A DNA stretch of 64,000 nt, taken from Mycolicibacterium arabiense. GTDB taxonomy: Bacteria > Actinomycetota > Actinomycetes > Mycobacteriales > Mycobacteriaceae. The stretch is taken from contig NZ_AP022593.1 of NCBI RefSeq assembly GCF_010731815.2, positions 3,410,001 through 3,474,000 of the forward strand. The letters run 5' to 3'. Under the pieces are notes generated by a model, which saw only the letters and a program-made list of their open reading frames with translations, did not search any database and was not told the DNA's origin. The position numbers and the translations under genes were made by a program. Positions 47,520 to 55,234 of the stretch are shown here, in pieces. How positions within the stretch are numbered: the stretch's first letter is position 1; each line of letters starts with the position of its first letter.

Positions 47520-49934
47520 ATGACTATCCCTCGCCCGACTGACGGGCACCGAGATCAGATGACGTCACCGCCGGCAGCGTGGCCGAGCGCTGATGAAGAC
47601 GCCCACTTGGCGAGGTTGACGGCATTGCTGGACACCTTAAAGCAGTGCCGGGCGCAACTCGATATTTGGCTAAACATACGAACGAAGTTGTTCGACGGTA
47701 GTACCTGGTTCGGCACAGCGTCATCAAGCGCTCAAAGCAAAGTGACTTCGCACATTGATCTAATGATGACCCTGGACGCCGCGTTGCAGAAATTAATTGC
47801 ATTCCACAACGAGGCGTTTCAGACGATAGTGAACGCCAAAATGGACGTCATCAGCATAAGCAATACAGCCCAAGCCGCCATCGATAAACTGCAACAAATG
47901 GAGTTCAATCCGGAATCCATACGTTCGGACGCCATTGCAACGATAGTGGCCAGGGCCCTTGCAGAGAACACCGCTGTTGTCTCCGCAGCAGCTCGCGCGA
48001 TCGAGTCCGGCGCGTCCTACAAATGTATCCGGGATACAGCCGAGGCTCCGAGCTTTGACGACATTGTTGCTAAAGCAACCGCCGCAGCCAATCCTGGTCC
48101 AAACACCGACGACGGGAATCGCCCCACCGCGCCGAACATGGCGGGTATGCGTGGTGGAGCAGACAAGCCTGCGCCTCCAGCAGCGCCTCCGGCGGGCAAC
48201 TTCGACGCAGGCAATCGGGAACAGACGCAAAGCGCAGCACAGGGCCCTTCACCTGCCGCCAGTAATAGCAGGGGCACTGCCGGCGGGTCCGTACGATCAC
48301 CCGCCGATGAATCTCCGCACCCGGTCATTAACGCCAGCAACGTCCGCGCCGAGACGCCTGCTGCAAGCGGCCCAGTTTCGGCCGCGACCGCCAACTCACC
48401 GACAGCGCCGGCCGTATCCACTCCGTCGGGCGGCGCCTCTTCCACCTCACCTACCGGCGGACGCCCCCCGGTCGCTTCGGCTCCGGCAGCCAGCGGTGGA
48501 GGCGGCGGCAGCGCTGGCAGCAGCGGCGGCTCCTCCTCTTCCGGCACCCAATCCACAGGCGCCACAACGTCTCAAGACACCAAACCCGCCACAGGCGGCA
48601 AGGACTCCCAGCAAGGCCCAAGCACCGGCGCTCGCCCCGAGACTGGCGCAGAACCGGGCCGCGGCGCCAGTGGCGGCGCGGCTCCTGACGCGGCCAAGGC
48701 CATGGAGGCGACCAATAAGTCGGTTCCCGTTGCGCAGCAGCCGGTTACACCGTCAGCGAGTCCGCTGCAACCGGCGACTCCGCCCGTCATGCCTACCGAA
48801 CCCGCTGCCAGCACGCACGCCCCAGCCGGTGGGTCCGGTGGCGCCAGCGGCGCCGGGATGGGCAGCGGCGCAGGAACTTCCGGCGGCGGTGGCTCTGTAG
48901 GTGGCGGGGCGCCGTCCGGTGCTGGCCCGGCGAGCCCACCCCCACCGCCCATGCCGCTCGCTCCCCCAAGCACGCCGACACCCGCTGCACCCACCGGGCC
49001 CCCTGGCGGCGGCGCAGGAGCCAACCCAGCAGCAGCCGCCGGACCAGGCGGGCCAGGAGTCCACGCGGCGTCGGCGGGACGCAACGATGCCGGCGCGGTA
49101 GGCGCAGCGCCCGTTCCGGTGTCGACCGCGCGCATGGAACGCGACGCCATCGCATCGGCGTCCGCGGGCGGAGCCATGAACCGCAAGAAGAACGGCAATG
49201 CCGCGCTGATCATGGCTCGTCGCATCGCCGCAGCGCTCAACATTGGCGTCAGCGACTTCGGCTTCTACTGGGTCACCGGCCTCACCGCCGACGGCTCCAT
49301 CGTCGTCGCAAACAGCTACGGGCTGGCCTACATCCCCGAGGGCGTCAACCTGCCGGCTCAAGTCACCATGGCCACCGCCGACGAGACCCTCCCGCCACAG
49401 GAACGCGCCAAGTGGGCGACCTACCCCATCCTCGCCATCCAAGGCTGGGCCCAAGCCCACGACCAAAAACTGCGCGCCGTCATCGCCACCGAAGAGCAGT
49501 TCGCGAGCTTCGACCCCGGCACCGCCAAGATCGTCCTGCGACCCGACGACATCCCCGAAAGCGGCAAGATGGAGGGCCGCAGCCGCCTCGAGGTCATCGC
49601 ACCCAGCGCCTCGGCACGGCTCGCCTCGGTACCGAACGCAGACCTCACCGAACTACTTCCGCCCGCGCCCGCCGACACCACTGCGCCGGAAGACAAGTCG
49701 AACGTGCTGTGGTTCGAACTCATCAAGCCACTGATGAGCACCTCCCCGGAACGTGTCGGCGTGCACCTGCAGGCGTTCATCAACTACGCCGAGCACGCTC
49801 AGGAGCAGGCGCTCTATCGGGCACACACGGCGGTCGACGCCGAGCTACAACGCGCCGCGATCGCAGACTGGGTCTATTGGCAACACCTGAGCGTGCTGAT
49901 GTGGGAAGCGAGCGGCGCAGACGCCAGCGTCTGA
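47520..49934 (+). CDS. espK: ESX-1 associated protein EspK, intact copy
   Basis: An 804-residue EspK. The N-terminal helical domain (about 18-165) has SPPAAWPSADEDAH and a WxG turn at 63-65 (DGSTWFGTASSSAQS). A disordered Ala/Pro/Gly/Ser-rich linker spans about 195-535. The C-terminal domain (about 540-804) has [40 protein letters not shown] and a helical end with WVYWQHLSVLMWEASGAD. In M. tuberculosis EspK binds EspB and escorts it to EccCb1. The 5' part is unusually AT-rich (45% GC in 47881-47940 by count), in contrast to the GC-rich 3' part. Weak ribosome site. Confidence 0.88.
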   Translation: MTIPRPTDGHRDQMTSPPAAWPSADEDAHLARLTALLDTLKQCRAQLDIWLNIRTKLFDGSTWFGTASSSAQSKVTSHIDLMMTLDAALQKLIAFHNEAFQTIVNAKMDVISISNTAQAAIDKLQQMEFNPESIRSDAIATIVARALAENTAVVSAAARAIESGASYKCIRDTAEAPSFDDIVAKATAAANPGPNTDDGNRPTAPNMAGMRGGADKPAPPAAPPAGNFDAGNREQTQSAAQGPSPAASNSRGTAGGSVRSPADESPHPVINASNVRAETPAASGPVSAATANSPTAPAVSTPSGGASSTSPTGGRPPVASAPAASGGGGGSAGSSGGSSSSGTQSTGATTSQDTKPATGGKDSQQGPSTGARPETGAEPGRGASGGAAPDAAKAMEATNKSVPVAQQPVTPSASPLQPATPPVMPTEPAASTHAPAGGSGGASGAGMGSGAGTSGGGGSVGGGAPSGAGPASPPPPPMPLAPPSTPTPAAPTGPPGGGAGANPAAAAGPGGPGVHAASAGRNDAGAVGAAPVPVSTARMERDAIASASAGGAMNRKKNGNAALIMARRIAAALNIGVSDFGFYWVTGLTADGSIVVANSYGLAYIPEGVNLPAQVTMATADETLPPQERAKWATYPILAIQGWAQAHDQKLRAVIATEEQFASFDPGTAKIVLRPDDIPESGKMEGRSRLEVIAPSASARLASVPNADLTELLPPAPADTTAPEDKSNVLWFELIKPLMSTSPERVGVHLQAFINYAEHAQEQALYRAHTAVDAELQRAAIADWVYWQHLSVLMWEASGADASV
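49297..49564 (+). repeat. 268-bp espK fragment, copy in intact gene
   Basis: Source-like partner of the repeat at 45797-46064. Here it lies in frame within the EspK C-terminal domain. Confidence 0.9.
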
Positions 49935-50050
49935 CGCTCTTACACGTCGTCGCCGGCGAGCGTGGGTATCTGCCCTTGCCCGGCCGGCGTGTCTGCTGGG
50001 TCGTCTCGGGACCCCCTGACCTGGTGAGGGCCAGCGAGGTCGGCTAGCAC

Positions 50051-51430
50051 CTACCGGGGGGAGTAGCCGTCGATGTGTGTACCGGCGCCGTCGCTGCGCA
50101 CGATCAGCGTGGCGCCGGGGGCTGGCACGATCGCGGTGATGTCCGTGCCAGGTGGCACGGGTTCCGACGACAGTGACCGGCAGTCGCGGTCGAAGACGAC
50201 TAGTGCTGGCTCGGGGTCGAATCCCGTGCCTCGGTTGATCACGGCGATGATCTGATCGGTCAGCCAGGCGGTGGCCCCGAACTCACCGTCCACCGGCGTT
50301 GCGTCAGGGTTGATGATGCACCGTCGAGCGCCCGCCGCGTCGTGCAGTGCCACGGTGCCACCGCCGGGCGAGGTGACGAGCAAGTCGCCACGCGGATCAC
50401 CGCCGAACGCAGATGCCTCACCGAGCGGCACCGAGGCACGCGAGGTGGTGTTGAGGTAAACCAGCGGGCTCGGGTCCTGTTCATCACTGCTTGAGACCCA
50501 GAACGTCATCGCGACACCGGCGCCACTGGAGTCGACGTCCTCGGCGATGAACGTCCAAGTCTCGGGGCGGCCGGCACCCGGGATCGGCACCCTGACGTCA
50601 ACGCCTGCAGACCCAGTGGCTGCGTCGACCACCGTGACTCTCGCGTGGTCACCCCACATGTTGAGGCACAACAGCTGTGTTGGGGTGTAGGCGGTCTTGG
50701 AACAGCCCCTCGAGTGTCGCCACGTCTCCTCACCGTTGCGGGGATCGAAGCCCATCATCACCGTTCCCGTCGACTGCGCCAGAAACCGCGGCAACGACGG
50801 GTATGGCTTCTGCTCGGTGGAGTTCTGGTAGCCATCGAACGCACCGCGCAGATCCTCATCCGATGATGTCCACAGCTGCTGGCCGGTGTTCGCATCGAAT
50901 GCGATGAGATTGTCGGACAGTGCTGCGATGAGCACCGCCCCGTCGTCGTAGACGTGCACGTTGTCGATCGCGGTGTCCGCGGGGCGGTAGTGCCAGCGCT
51001 CCACACCGTCGGCGCCATAGGCTGTCAGGTTGTCATCGACGACGACGGCGAACCCAGGTCCGGCGGGCACGACGTGGGGCTGCGCGTCAGGACGTCCGGA
51101 GATCGTGACCTCAAACCGCTTGTCACCCAGTACAGGCGGGATCGCCGAGACCTCGGTTGGCGCAGACGTGGTGGCGTCGACGGGCCGGTCATCGTGACCG
51201 GTGGCGGACACGACTTCACCAATCACGACCGCACCGATCACAACGGCAGCGGTTACGGCAATGACCAGTACAACTGCGGATCGCCTCCGACTCTCGTCGT
51301 CGGCTAAAGGCTCTCGAAGACGTGACACATCGCGTCGACCACCGCGGCCACGGTCGCGGCGACGGCAACGACCGTCACCGTCCCACCGGGACAGGACAGC
51401 TCGCGCGCCCCTCGACACCCCGCTCATCAC
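50051..51430 (-). CDS. membrane-anchored PQQ-type beta-propeller protein
   Basis: About 459 residues: a basic cytosolic tail, one membrane helix (about 51-75, AVVLVIAVTAAVVIGAVVI), then an exported beta-propeller of the PQQ/quinoprotein-like repeat type (AVVVDDNLTAYGADGVERWH, ALSDNLIAFDANTGQQLWTS, MGFDPRNGEETWRH). No catalytic cofactor residues can be assigned; such proteins are often scaffolds or sensors. The start is uncertain: GTG 51430 or ATG 51427 with a GGGG-rich upstream, or GTG 51328, which begins just before the membrane helix. It is convergent with espK. In M. tuberculosis the gene beyond espK is espJ, so synteny ends here. Confidence 0.75.
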   Translation of the reverse strand: MMSGVSRGARAVLSRWDGDGRCRRRDRGRGGRRDVSRLREPLADDESRRRSAVVLVIAVTAAVVIGAVVIGEVVSATGHDDRPVDATTSAPTEVSAIPPVLGDKRFEVTISGRPDAQPHVVPAGPGFAVVVDDNLTAYGADGVERWHYRPADTAIDNVHVYDDGAVLIAALSDNLIAFDANTGQQLWTSSDEDLRGAFDGYQNSTEQKPYPSLPRFLAQSTGTVMMGFDPRNGEETWRHSRGCSKTAYTPTQLLCLNMWGDHARVTVVDAATGSAGVDVRVPIPGAGRPETWTFIAEDVDSSGAGVAMTFWVSSSDEQDPSPLVYLNTTSRASVPLGEASAFGGDPRGDLLVTSPGGGTVALHDAAGARRCIINPDATPVDGEFGATAWLTDQIIAVINRGTGFDPEPALVVFDRDCRSLSSEPVPPGTDITAIVPAPGATLIVRSDGAGTHIDGYSPR

Positions 51431-51749
51431 CCCGATTACCCCTCGCTAGGACGGCTCCACTGGTCCATGTTCATGGAACCACGCCAGGAACCCGTTCGAT
51501 TGCACTTCTTTTGCTCGGCGCAGTCCGGCGTCACGTCCGGGGCCACGTTCTGGCCAGCCTGATCGAGTTGAATGGGCTGGGACCTGGTTTAGGGACTGCG
51601 CGCAAGCTGCTTTCACCATGTCGCTGGCCAAGTGGGCGCCGTATTGGCACCCCGAACCGCCTGGCTGACGACGACCGCACGCCACCGGACCTTGCGGATG
51701 GCGATGCGAGCTTTCGGCGTCGGCGTCGGCGTCGGCCGTTGAGCGAGAT

Positions 51750-51864
51750 GCGAGAGCTGGTTACGGGAGAAGCGGTAGCGGTAGAATTGCGGCTGCGGGC
51801 GCGTCGCGCGCGAAGGGACGAGAGCAGGGCTATCTCATCGACCTGCGAACCAGCGCCATTGTAG
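51750..51864 (+). pseudogene. possible RDD-family N-terminal fragment
   Basis: Encodes MRELVTGEAVAVELRLRAR, like the opening of mycobacterial RDD membrane proteins (VTGEAV-plus-hydrophobic), then runs into a stop after 37 codons without any membrane helix. It is most likely the stump of a deleted gene. The match rests on about 12 residues only. Confidence 0.3.
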
Positions 51865-51880
51865 GACTGGTACGCGGTCA

Positions 51881-51994
51881 TTATGTTGTTGCCGCCCTTA
51901 AGATCACGACCGTGGCGATGTAAATGGTTTCGGGTCCGTCCGTCACTCGGACGATGTCGGCGCTGCGGAGTTCTTCTGGCTTGACGGTTTGCAT
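51881..51994 (-). CDS. possible 37-residue small protein
   Basis: ATG at 51992-51994 with GAAGGA 7 nt upstream opens a 37-codon frame: MQTVKPEELRSADIVRVTDG, then a beta-rich end with TIYIATVVIL. Composition is balanced, unlike the arginine-rich noise in neighbouring frames. The pattern EL-ADIV-V-DGP-TIY looks like a small SH3-like or phage-type protein. It overlaps no better candidate. Function unknown. Confidence 0.4.
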   Translation of the reverse strand: MQTVKPEELRSADIVRVTDGPETIYIATVVILRAATT

Positions 51995-52298
51995 TGGGCG
52001 GTCCTTCGGGGTTCGGTTGCCCGTCGTCAGTCAGCCCGCAGCATCCGCCTCGGCGCTCGACGGCGAACGAGAAATCAGACGCCTGGCACGTGGGCACCGG
52101 GGGCGCTGGCGGCTTCATACTAGGGACACCGCAACGCGGCCCATTCGACTACGTCGTAGATGTCCTTGTTCAACTTGCGGCGCGCATCGCCAAGGCTCGC
52201 CGCTTTCCATGCCACCTGTCACGTCTGCCAGTTCCTACGGACAGCAGGACGAACACATGCCGAGTTCCTCACCGGCGCGAGGCGAGGTGGTTCCGCGA

Positions 52299-53261
52299 TC
52301 AGGCCCTAGTACCGCTTGACTCCGTCTCAGCGGCATAACTCAAGAACTCCGGCTCGGTCAGCACCTGAATCGGCTTTCCCTTCGCGCGCCATCGGCATGC
52401 ATCGAGCGCCTTGCCCGTCCAGAACTCGTCGGGCGTTGTCCCGGCGAAACCGTCGCCGATGACGAGCAACGTGGTGTTCTTTGTGACCGATTTGCTACCG
52501 ACAGCGCCCAGCCGGGCAACCAGATCGAACGCTTCTTGCCGCTTCATCGAGGCAAGTGCGCCCGTAAAAGCCATGACTTGGCCGAACAGCGGGTGGTGCG
52601 GGTCAGCGTCCTGGTTCGCCTCGGCGGGTGCTGCCTTTGGGCTTCCGCCGCCCCCGTCACAAATGGTCCGGCAGCCCCGCCAGTCGACGGCGGTGAGTCG
52701 GCCAAGACGCGTGAGCGCCTTCGAGCAGAGTTCGTCAATCGTCGCTACGTCATGCAGGGCCGCCAGTGCAAGCGTTACGTCAGCGGCAGCGACAGCATCG
52801 GCCTCAGCATCGTGGTGCGCGTCGAGCTTCACATCGAGGTGACCGGCGACAAACGGCAGTGAGTAATTGATGAGATTCAGCAGTCGACGTGACCACATCA
52901 ACGAGCAGCCGTAGTCGAACGTCGGCCACTCAATGTCGGACAGGTAACAGGCGGTCCTTATCGCGCCGACGTCGAAGCTGGCGTTGTGCGCGACCACCGG
53001 GAGATCTGCTACTCGGTCGAGTAGGTCGCCCAGTCGATCTTCGAACCGGGGTTGGCTGGCAACCATCGCAGGTGTGATGCCGTGTAGGCGCACGTTGAAG
53101 CCTTCGAAATGACCGACCTCCTCAGGTGGGCGACAAAGCCACTGCCCCTGCTCAACCCGAGCGCCGTCGCGCACGACCGCGTATCCGATTGAGCAGACAG
53201 AGCCGCGACTGTAATTCGCCGTCTCCACGTCGAGCGAGACAAAGTCGAAACCTGATAGCAC
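52299..53261 (-). CDS. DEDDh exonuclease with C-terminal BRCT domain
   Basis: About 320 residues. The N-terminal DnaQ-like 3'-5' exonuclease has VSLDVETANYSRGS (Asp11, Glu13), VVAHNASFDVGAIRT and AHHDAEADAVAAA, which supply the metal-binding acidic residues and the His of the DEDDh set. The C-terminal 90 residues are a BRCT domain (VMAFTGALASMKRQEAFDLV, KSVTKNTTLLVIGD). Similar proteins are called PolIII-epsilon-like with BRCT and act in DNA repair or on mobile DNA. GTG 53261 is chosen because it begins 5 bp after the stop of the upstream gene; ATG 53327 would overlap that gene. Confidence 0.85.
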   Translation of the reverse strand: MLSGFDFVSLDVETANYSRGSVCSIGYAVVRDGARVEQGQWLCRPPEEVGHFEGFNVRLHGITPAMVASQPRFEDRLGDLLDRVADLPVVAHNASFDVGAIRTACYLSDIEWPTFDYGCSLMWSRRLLNLINYSLPFVAGHLDVKLDAHHDAEADAVAAADVTLALAALHDVATIDELCSKALTRLGRLTAVDWRGCRTICDGGGGSPKAAPAEANQDADPHHPLFGQVMAFTGALASMKRQEAFDLVARLGAVGSKSVTKNTTLLVIGDGFAGTTPDEFWTGKALDACRWRAKGKPIQVLTEPEFLSYAAETESSGTRA

Positions 53262-53265
53262 GGCG

Positions 53266-53832
53266 CTACGCCGCGTCCGCGAGAGCAACTGGGCACGGCC
53301 GAACCGAGCTTCCGTCACCGACTGCATCGCCGGACATGTACGAACGGCGGAGACGTTGACTCTCGATCTCCTCCCAGGCCACGGCCATCGCTTCCAGCCA
53401 GCGGGCGACGCCGAGCGCGACCTGGACCTCAGCGCGGGTATCAGGCGCCAAAGGTGGCGCATCGAGGTTGAAGGTCTCGGGAAGGGTAGGCCATTTAGGG
53501 GCGATTAGGTTCTTGCCCGGCTGCTGTTCATAGAGTCGCTGCAGGCGGTCGCGCTCAGTACTGATGTTTTGCAAAGTGCTGTAGACGTCGAGGTAGCCGA
53601 CCGGCTCTGCCGATGCGCGCTGCAATGCAGGCATTCCCGACTTGGTTGCAAGTACCAGTCGCGCCCGGGTTATAAGCTCGACGGTGCGCGTGTTACTTGC
53701 GTCAACCACCCAGGCACCGCAGAGACGGCCTAGACCTGTTTGTGTACTCGATATGTCGACATGCCATACCGTCACCGTTTTTGGACCTGCGTCCACGACG
53801 GCCACAACGGAAAGCCCATAGTCCCCCACCAA
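53266..53832 (-). CDS. hypothetical protein upstream of the exonuclease gene
   Basis: A 188-residue protein I do not recognise. It opens with a strand-rich part (YGLSVVAVVDAGPKTVTVWH, then RTVELITRARLVLATKSG) and ends with a long helix (ALGVARWLEAMAVAWEEIES). It lies immediately upstream of the exonuclease gene with only a few bases between, so the two form an operon. Base composition is lower in GC than the window average (53% in 53521-53580 by count). It could be a partner subunit of the exonuclease. Confidence 0.6.
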   Translation of the reverse strand: MVGDYGLSVVAVVDAGPKTVTVWHVDISSTQTGLGRLCGAWVVDASNTRTVELITRARLVLATKSGMPALQRASAEPVGYLDVYSTLQNISTERDRLQRLYEQQPGKNLIAPKWPTLPETFNLDAPPLAPDTRAEVQVALGVARWLEAMAVAWEEIESQRLRRSYMSGDAVGDGSSVRPCPVALADAA

Positions 53833-54045
53833 AACCCCTTTTCTGCACCGCCGATGCTAGATGAGCTAGAAGCACCCCAGGCCTTGTTTCGCCAAAGCAT
53901 TTGCTGACCCGTCACAGAGACCGATGCCAACGACCGCGTAAGGCCCCTTAAGTCAGGCAAACGAGTGACTAGTCATCCCCACACGGTGGCCATCGGTCCG
54001 AAATGGCATGAGGGCGTTCGCGGTCCTTCGACTTCGCCGAATGCC
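53833..54045. other. gap at edge of accessory stretch
   Basis: About 210 bp without a supported gene. It must contain the promoter of the exonuclease operon. No repeat or clear recombination site was seen. Confidence 0.4.
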
Positions 54046-54504
54046 TCATGCATCCGCGGGTGGGATGACGTGCTTTCGCTCGTGGTCGAAGACCACTTCG
54101 GTGCGGACACCGGCGACTTCGCGCCGCTTGGTCAGCGAGTCCAGCACGAAGTCGCGCAGCGCCTCGGTCGAAGGGACCGCGACGTGGAGGAGGACGTCCT
54201 CGGCGCCCGTGGTAATGAACACCTGCAACGTTTCTGGCAGCTGGGTCGCGAAGTTGCGGAAGCCCAACACCACCTCGCGTGATTGCGGGCGCAGCCTCAC
54301 GGTGATCATCGCCTGAACAGGCCGTCCCAGCTGGGCGAGGTCGACGGCGTAGTGAACACCTGCCAGGACGCCGCGCTGCCGCAACGACCGCACGCGCTCG
54401 AGCGTGGTGGACGGTGACACTCCGAGCGCGGCGGCAAGGTCGCGGTTGCTGCGCCGACCGTCTGCCTGCAACGCGGCCACGATCGCCGAATCCAATTCGT
54501 CCAC
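54046..54504 (-). CDS. Lrp/AsnC-family regulator
   Basis: A 152-residue Lrp/AsnC protein. The helix-turn-helix is DELDSAIVAALQADGRRSNR, DLAAALGVSPSTTLERVRSL; the C-terminal RAM ligand domain has AMITVRLRPQSREVV, TLQVFITTGAEDVLLHVAV. Such regulators form octamers and sense amino acids or related molecules. GTG 54504 begins the usual VDELDSAI; the frame is open further upstream but lacks sense. It is divergent from the DUF2000 gene, the likely target, with an Lrp-sized palindrome between them. Confidence 0.9.
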   Translation of the reverse strand: MDELDSAIVAALQADGRRSNRDLAAALGVSPSTTLERVRSLRQRGVLAGVHYAVDLAQLGRPVQAMITVRLRPQSREVVLGFRNFATQLPETLQVFITTGAEDVLLHVAVPSTEALRDFVLDSLTKRREVAGVRTEVVFDHERKHVIPPADA

Positions 54505-54526
54505 GCGGCCATGATGGCATGTAGGT

Positions 54527-54541
54527 CCGAACGAAATTCGG
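54527..54541. promoter_or_regulatory. 15-bp palindrome, candidate Lrp site
   Basis: CCGAA, 5 bp, TTCGG. It lies between the divergent Lrp-type regulator and DUF2000 genes and has the 15-bp size usual for Lrp family sites. Confidence 0.45.
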
Positions 54542-54583
54542 CCATGGTGGAGCACAACGAGTGAACCGCCTACGTTGGCCGTC

Positions 54584-55036
54584 GTGAGCGAACTTAAGCT
54601 GGCTCCTGAGCCGTCCGGGGCAACGAACCACCTGCACACAAAGATTGCCGTGGTCCTGGATGACGGCTTGACGACCTGGCAGAAACTCAACGTGACGGCG
54701 TTTCTCGCCAGCGGCATCGCCGCAACGGCAGCCGAGGCGATCGGCCTGAGCTACGTCGACGCCGACGGCAACGAGTACGCGCCGATGTTCGGTCAGCCCG
54801 TCATGGTGTTCGGCGCCGACAAAGCGCGCGTAATCCGCACTCTCAATCGGGCAGTCGACCGAGGAGTGTCGCCCGCCATCTTCACCTCGGCACTGTTCGA
54901 TACCGGTCACGACGACGAGAACCGGGCCGCGGTGGCGGCCGTCGGACGCGCCGAGATGGACGTCGTCGGACTTGCAGTGCGCGCGGAGCGCAAGGTCGTC
55001 GACAAGATCGTCGACGGGCTCAAACTGCATCGCTGA
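54584..55036 (+). CDS. DUF2000 family protein
   Basis: About 150 residues of the DUF2000 (PTH2-like fold) family: TKIAVVLDDGLTTWQKLNVT, AFLASGIAATAAEAIGL, YAPMFGQPVMVFGADKARV and a conserved end with DVVGLAVRAERKVVDKIV. Members are usually coupled to an Lrp regulator as here; function is not established. GTG 54584 (SELKLAPEPSG) or TTG 54575 may be the start; there is no clear ribosome site. Confidence 0.82.
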   Translation: MSELKLAPEPSGATNHLHTKIAVVLDDGLTTWQKLNVTAFLASGIAATAAEAIGLSYVDADGNEYAPMFGQPVMVFGADKARVIRTLNRAVDRGVSPAIFTSALFDTGHDDENRAAVAAVGRAEMDVVGLAVRAERKVVDKIVDGLKLHR

Positions 55037-55234
55037 CGCCGGCATGCGTCTTCAGCGGGGGCCACGCTCGTCGGCGCAGGCGTGGTCGACGGCCGCAACG
55101 TCACCCAGGTCGGACCCGAGCGGGTGGAGAGTGCTTCGGGCTCGGCCCCACGCTGATCGACCAGTTCGCCGTCATCCCCCGGTACGCGGCCCCCATCGAC
55201 GAGCCCCCGCCGCGGGCGGGACGCCGACGATCAC
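55037..55234. other. short gap with possible protein remnants
   Basis: About 200 bp between DUF2000 and the end of the PGRS gene. Two protein-like stretches are readable in different plus-strand frames: GATLVGAGVVDGRNVTQVG (from about 55059) and FGLGPTLIDQFAVIPRYAAP (from about 55135). The second vaguely recalls the end of peptidase S51-like proteins. This may be a decayed gene. Confidence 0.25.

Larger units (their letters stand above)
51431..52298. other. accessory stretch with remnants, no full-length gene
   Basis: About 870 bp between the propeller gene and the exonuclease gene. It contains a possible RDD-protein fragment (51750-51864) and a small open frame with a good ribosome site (51881-51994, minus). 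I see nothing else that reads as protein, and no RNA gene or insertion sequence. Confidence 0.5.

Noticed and set aside
39420..49934. Assignment to ESX-3, ESX-4 or ESX-5
   Set aside because: EspB, EspL and EspK occur with ESX-1 only, and EccE and the mycosin match the ESX-1 versions best.
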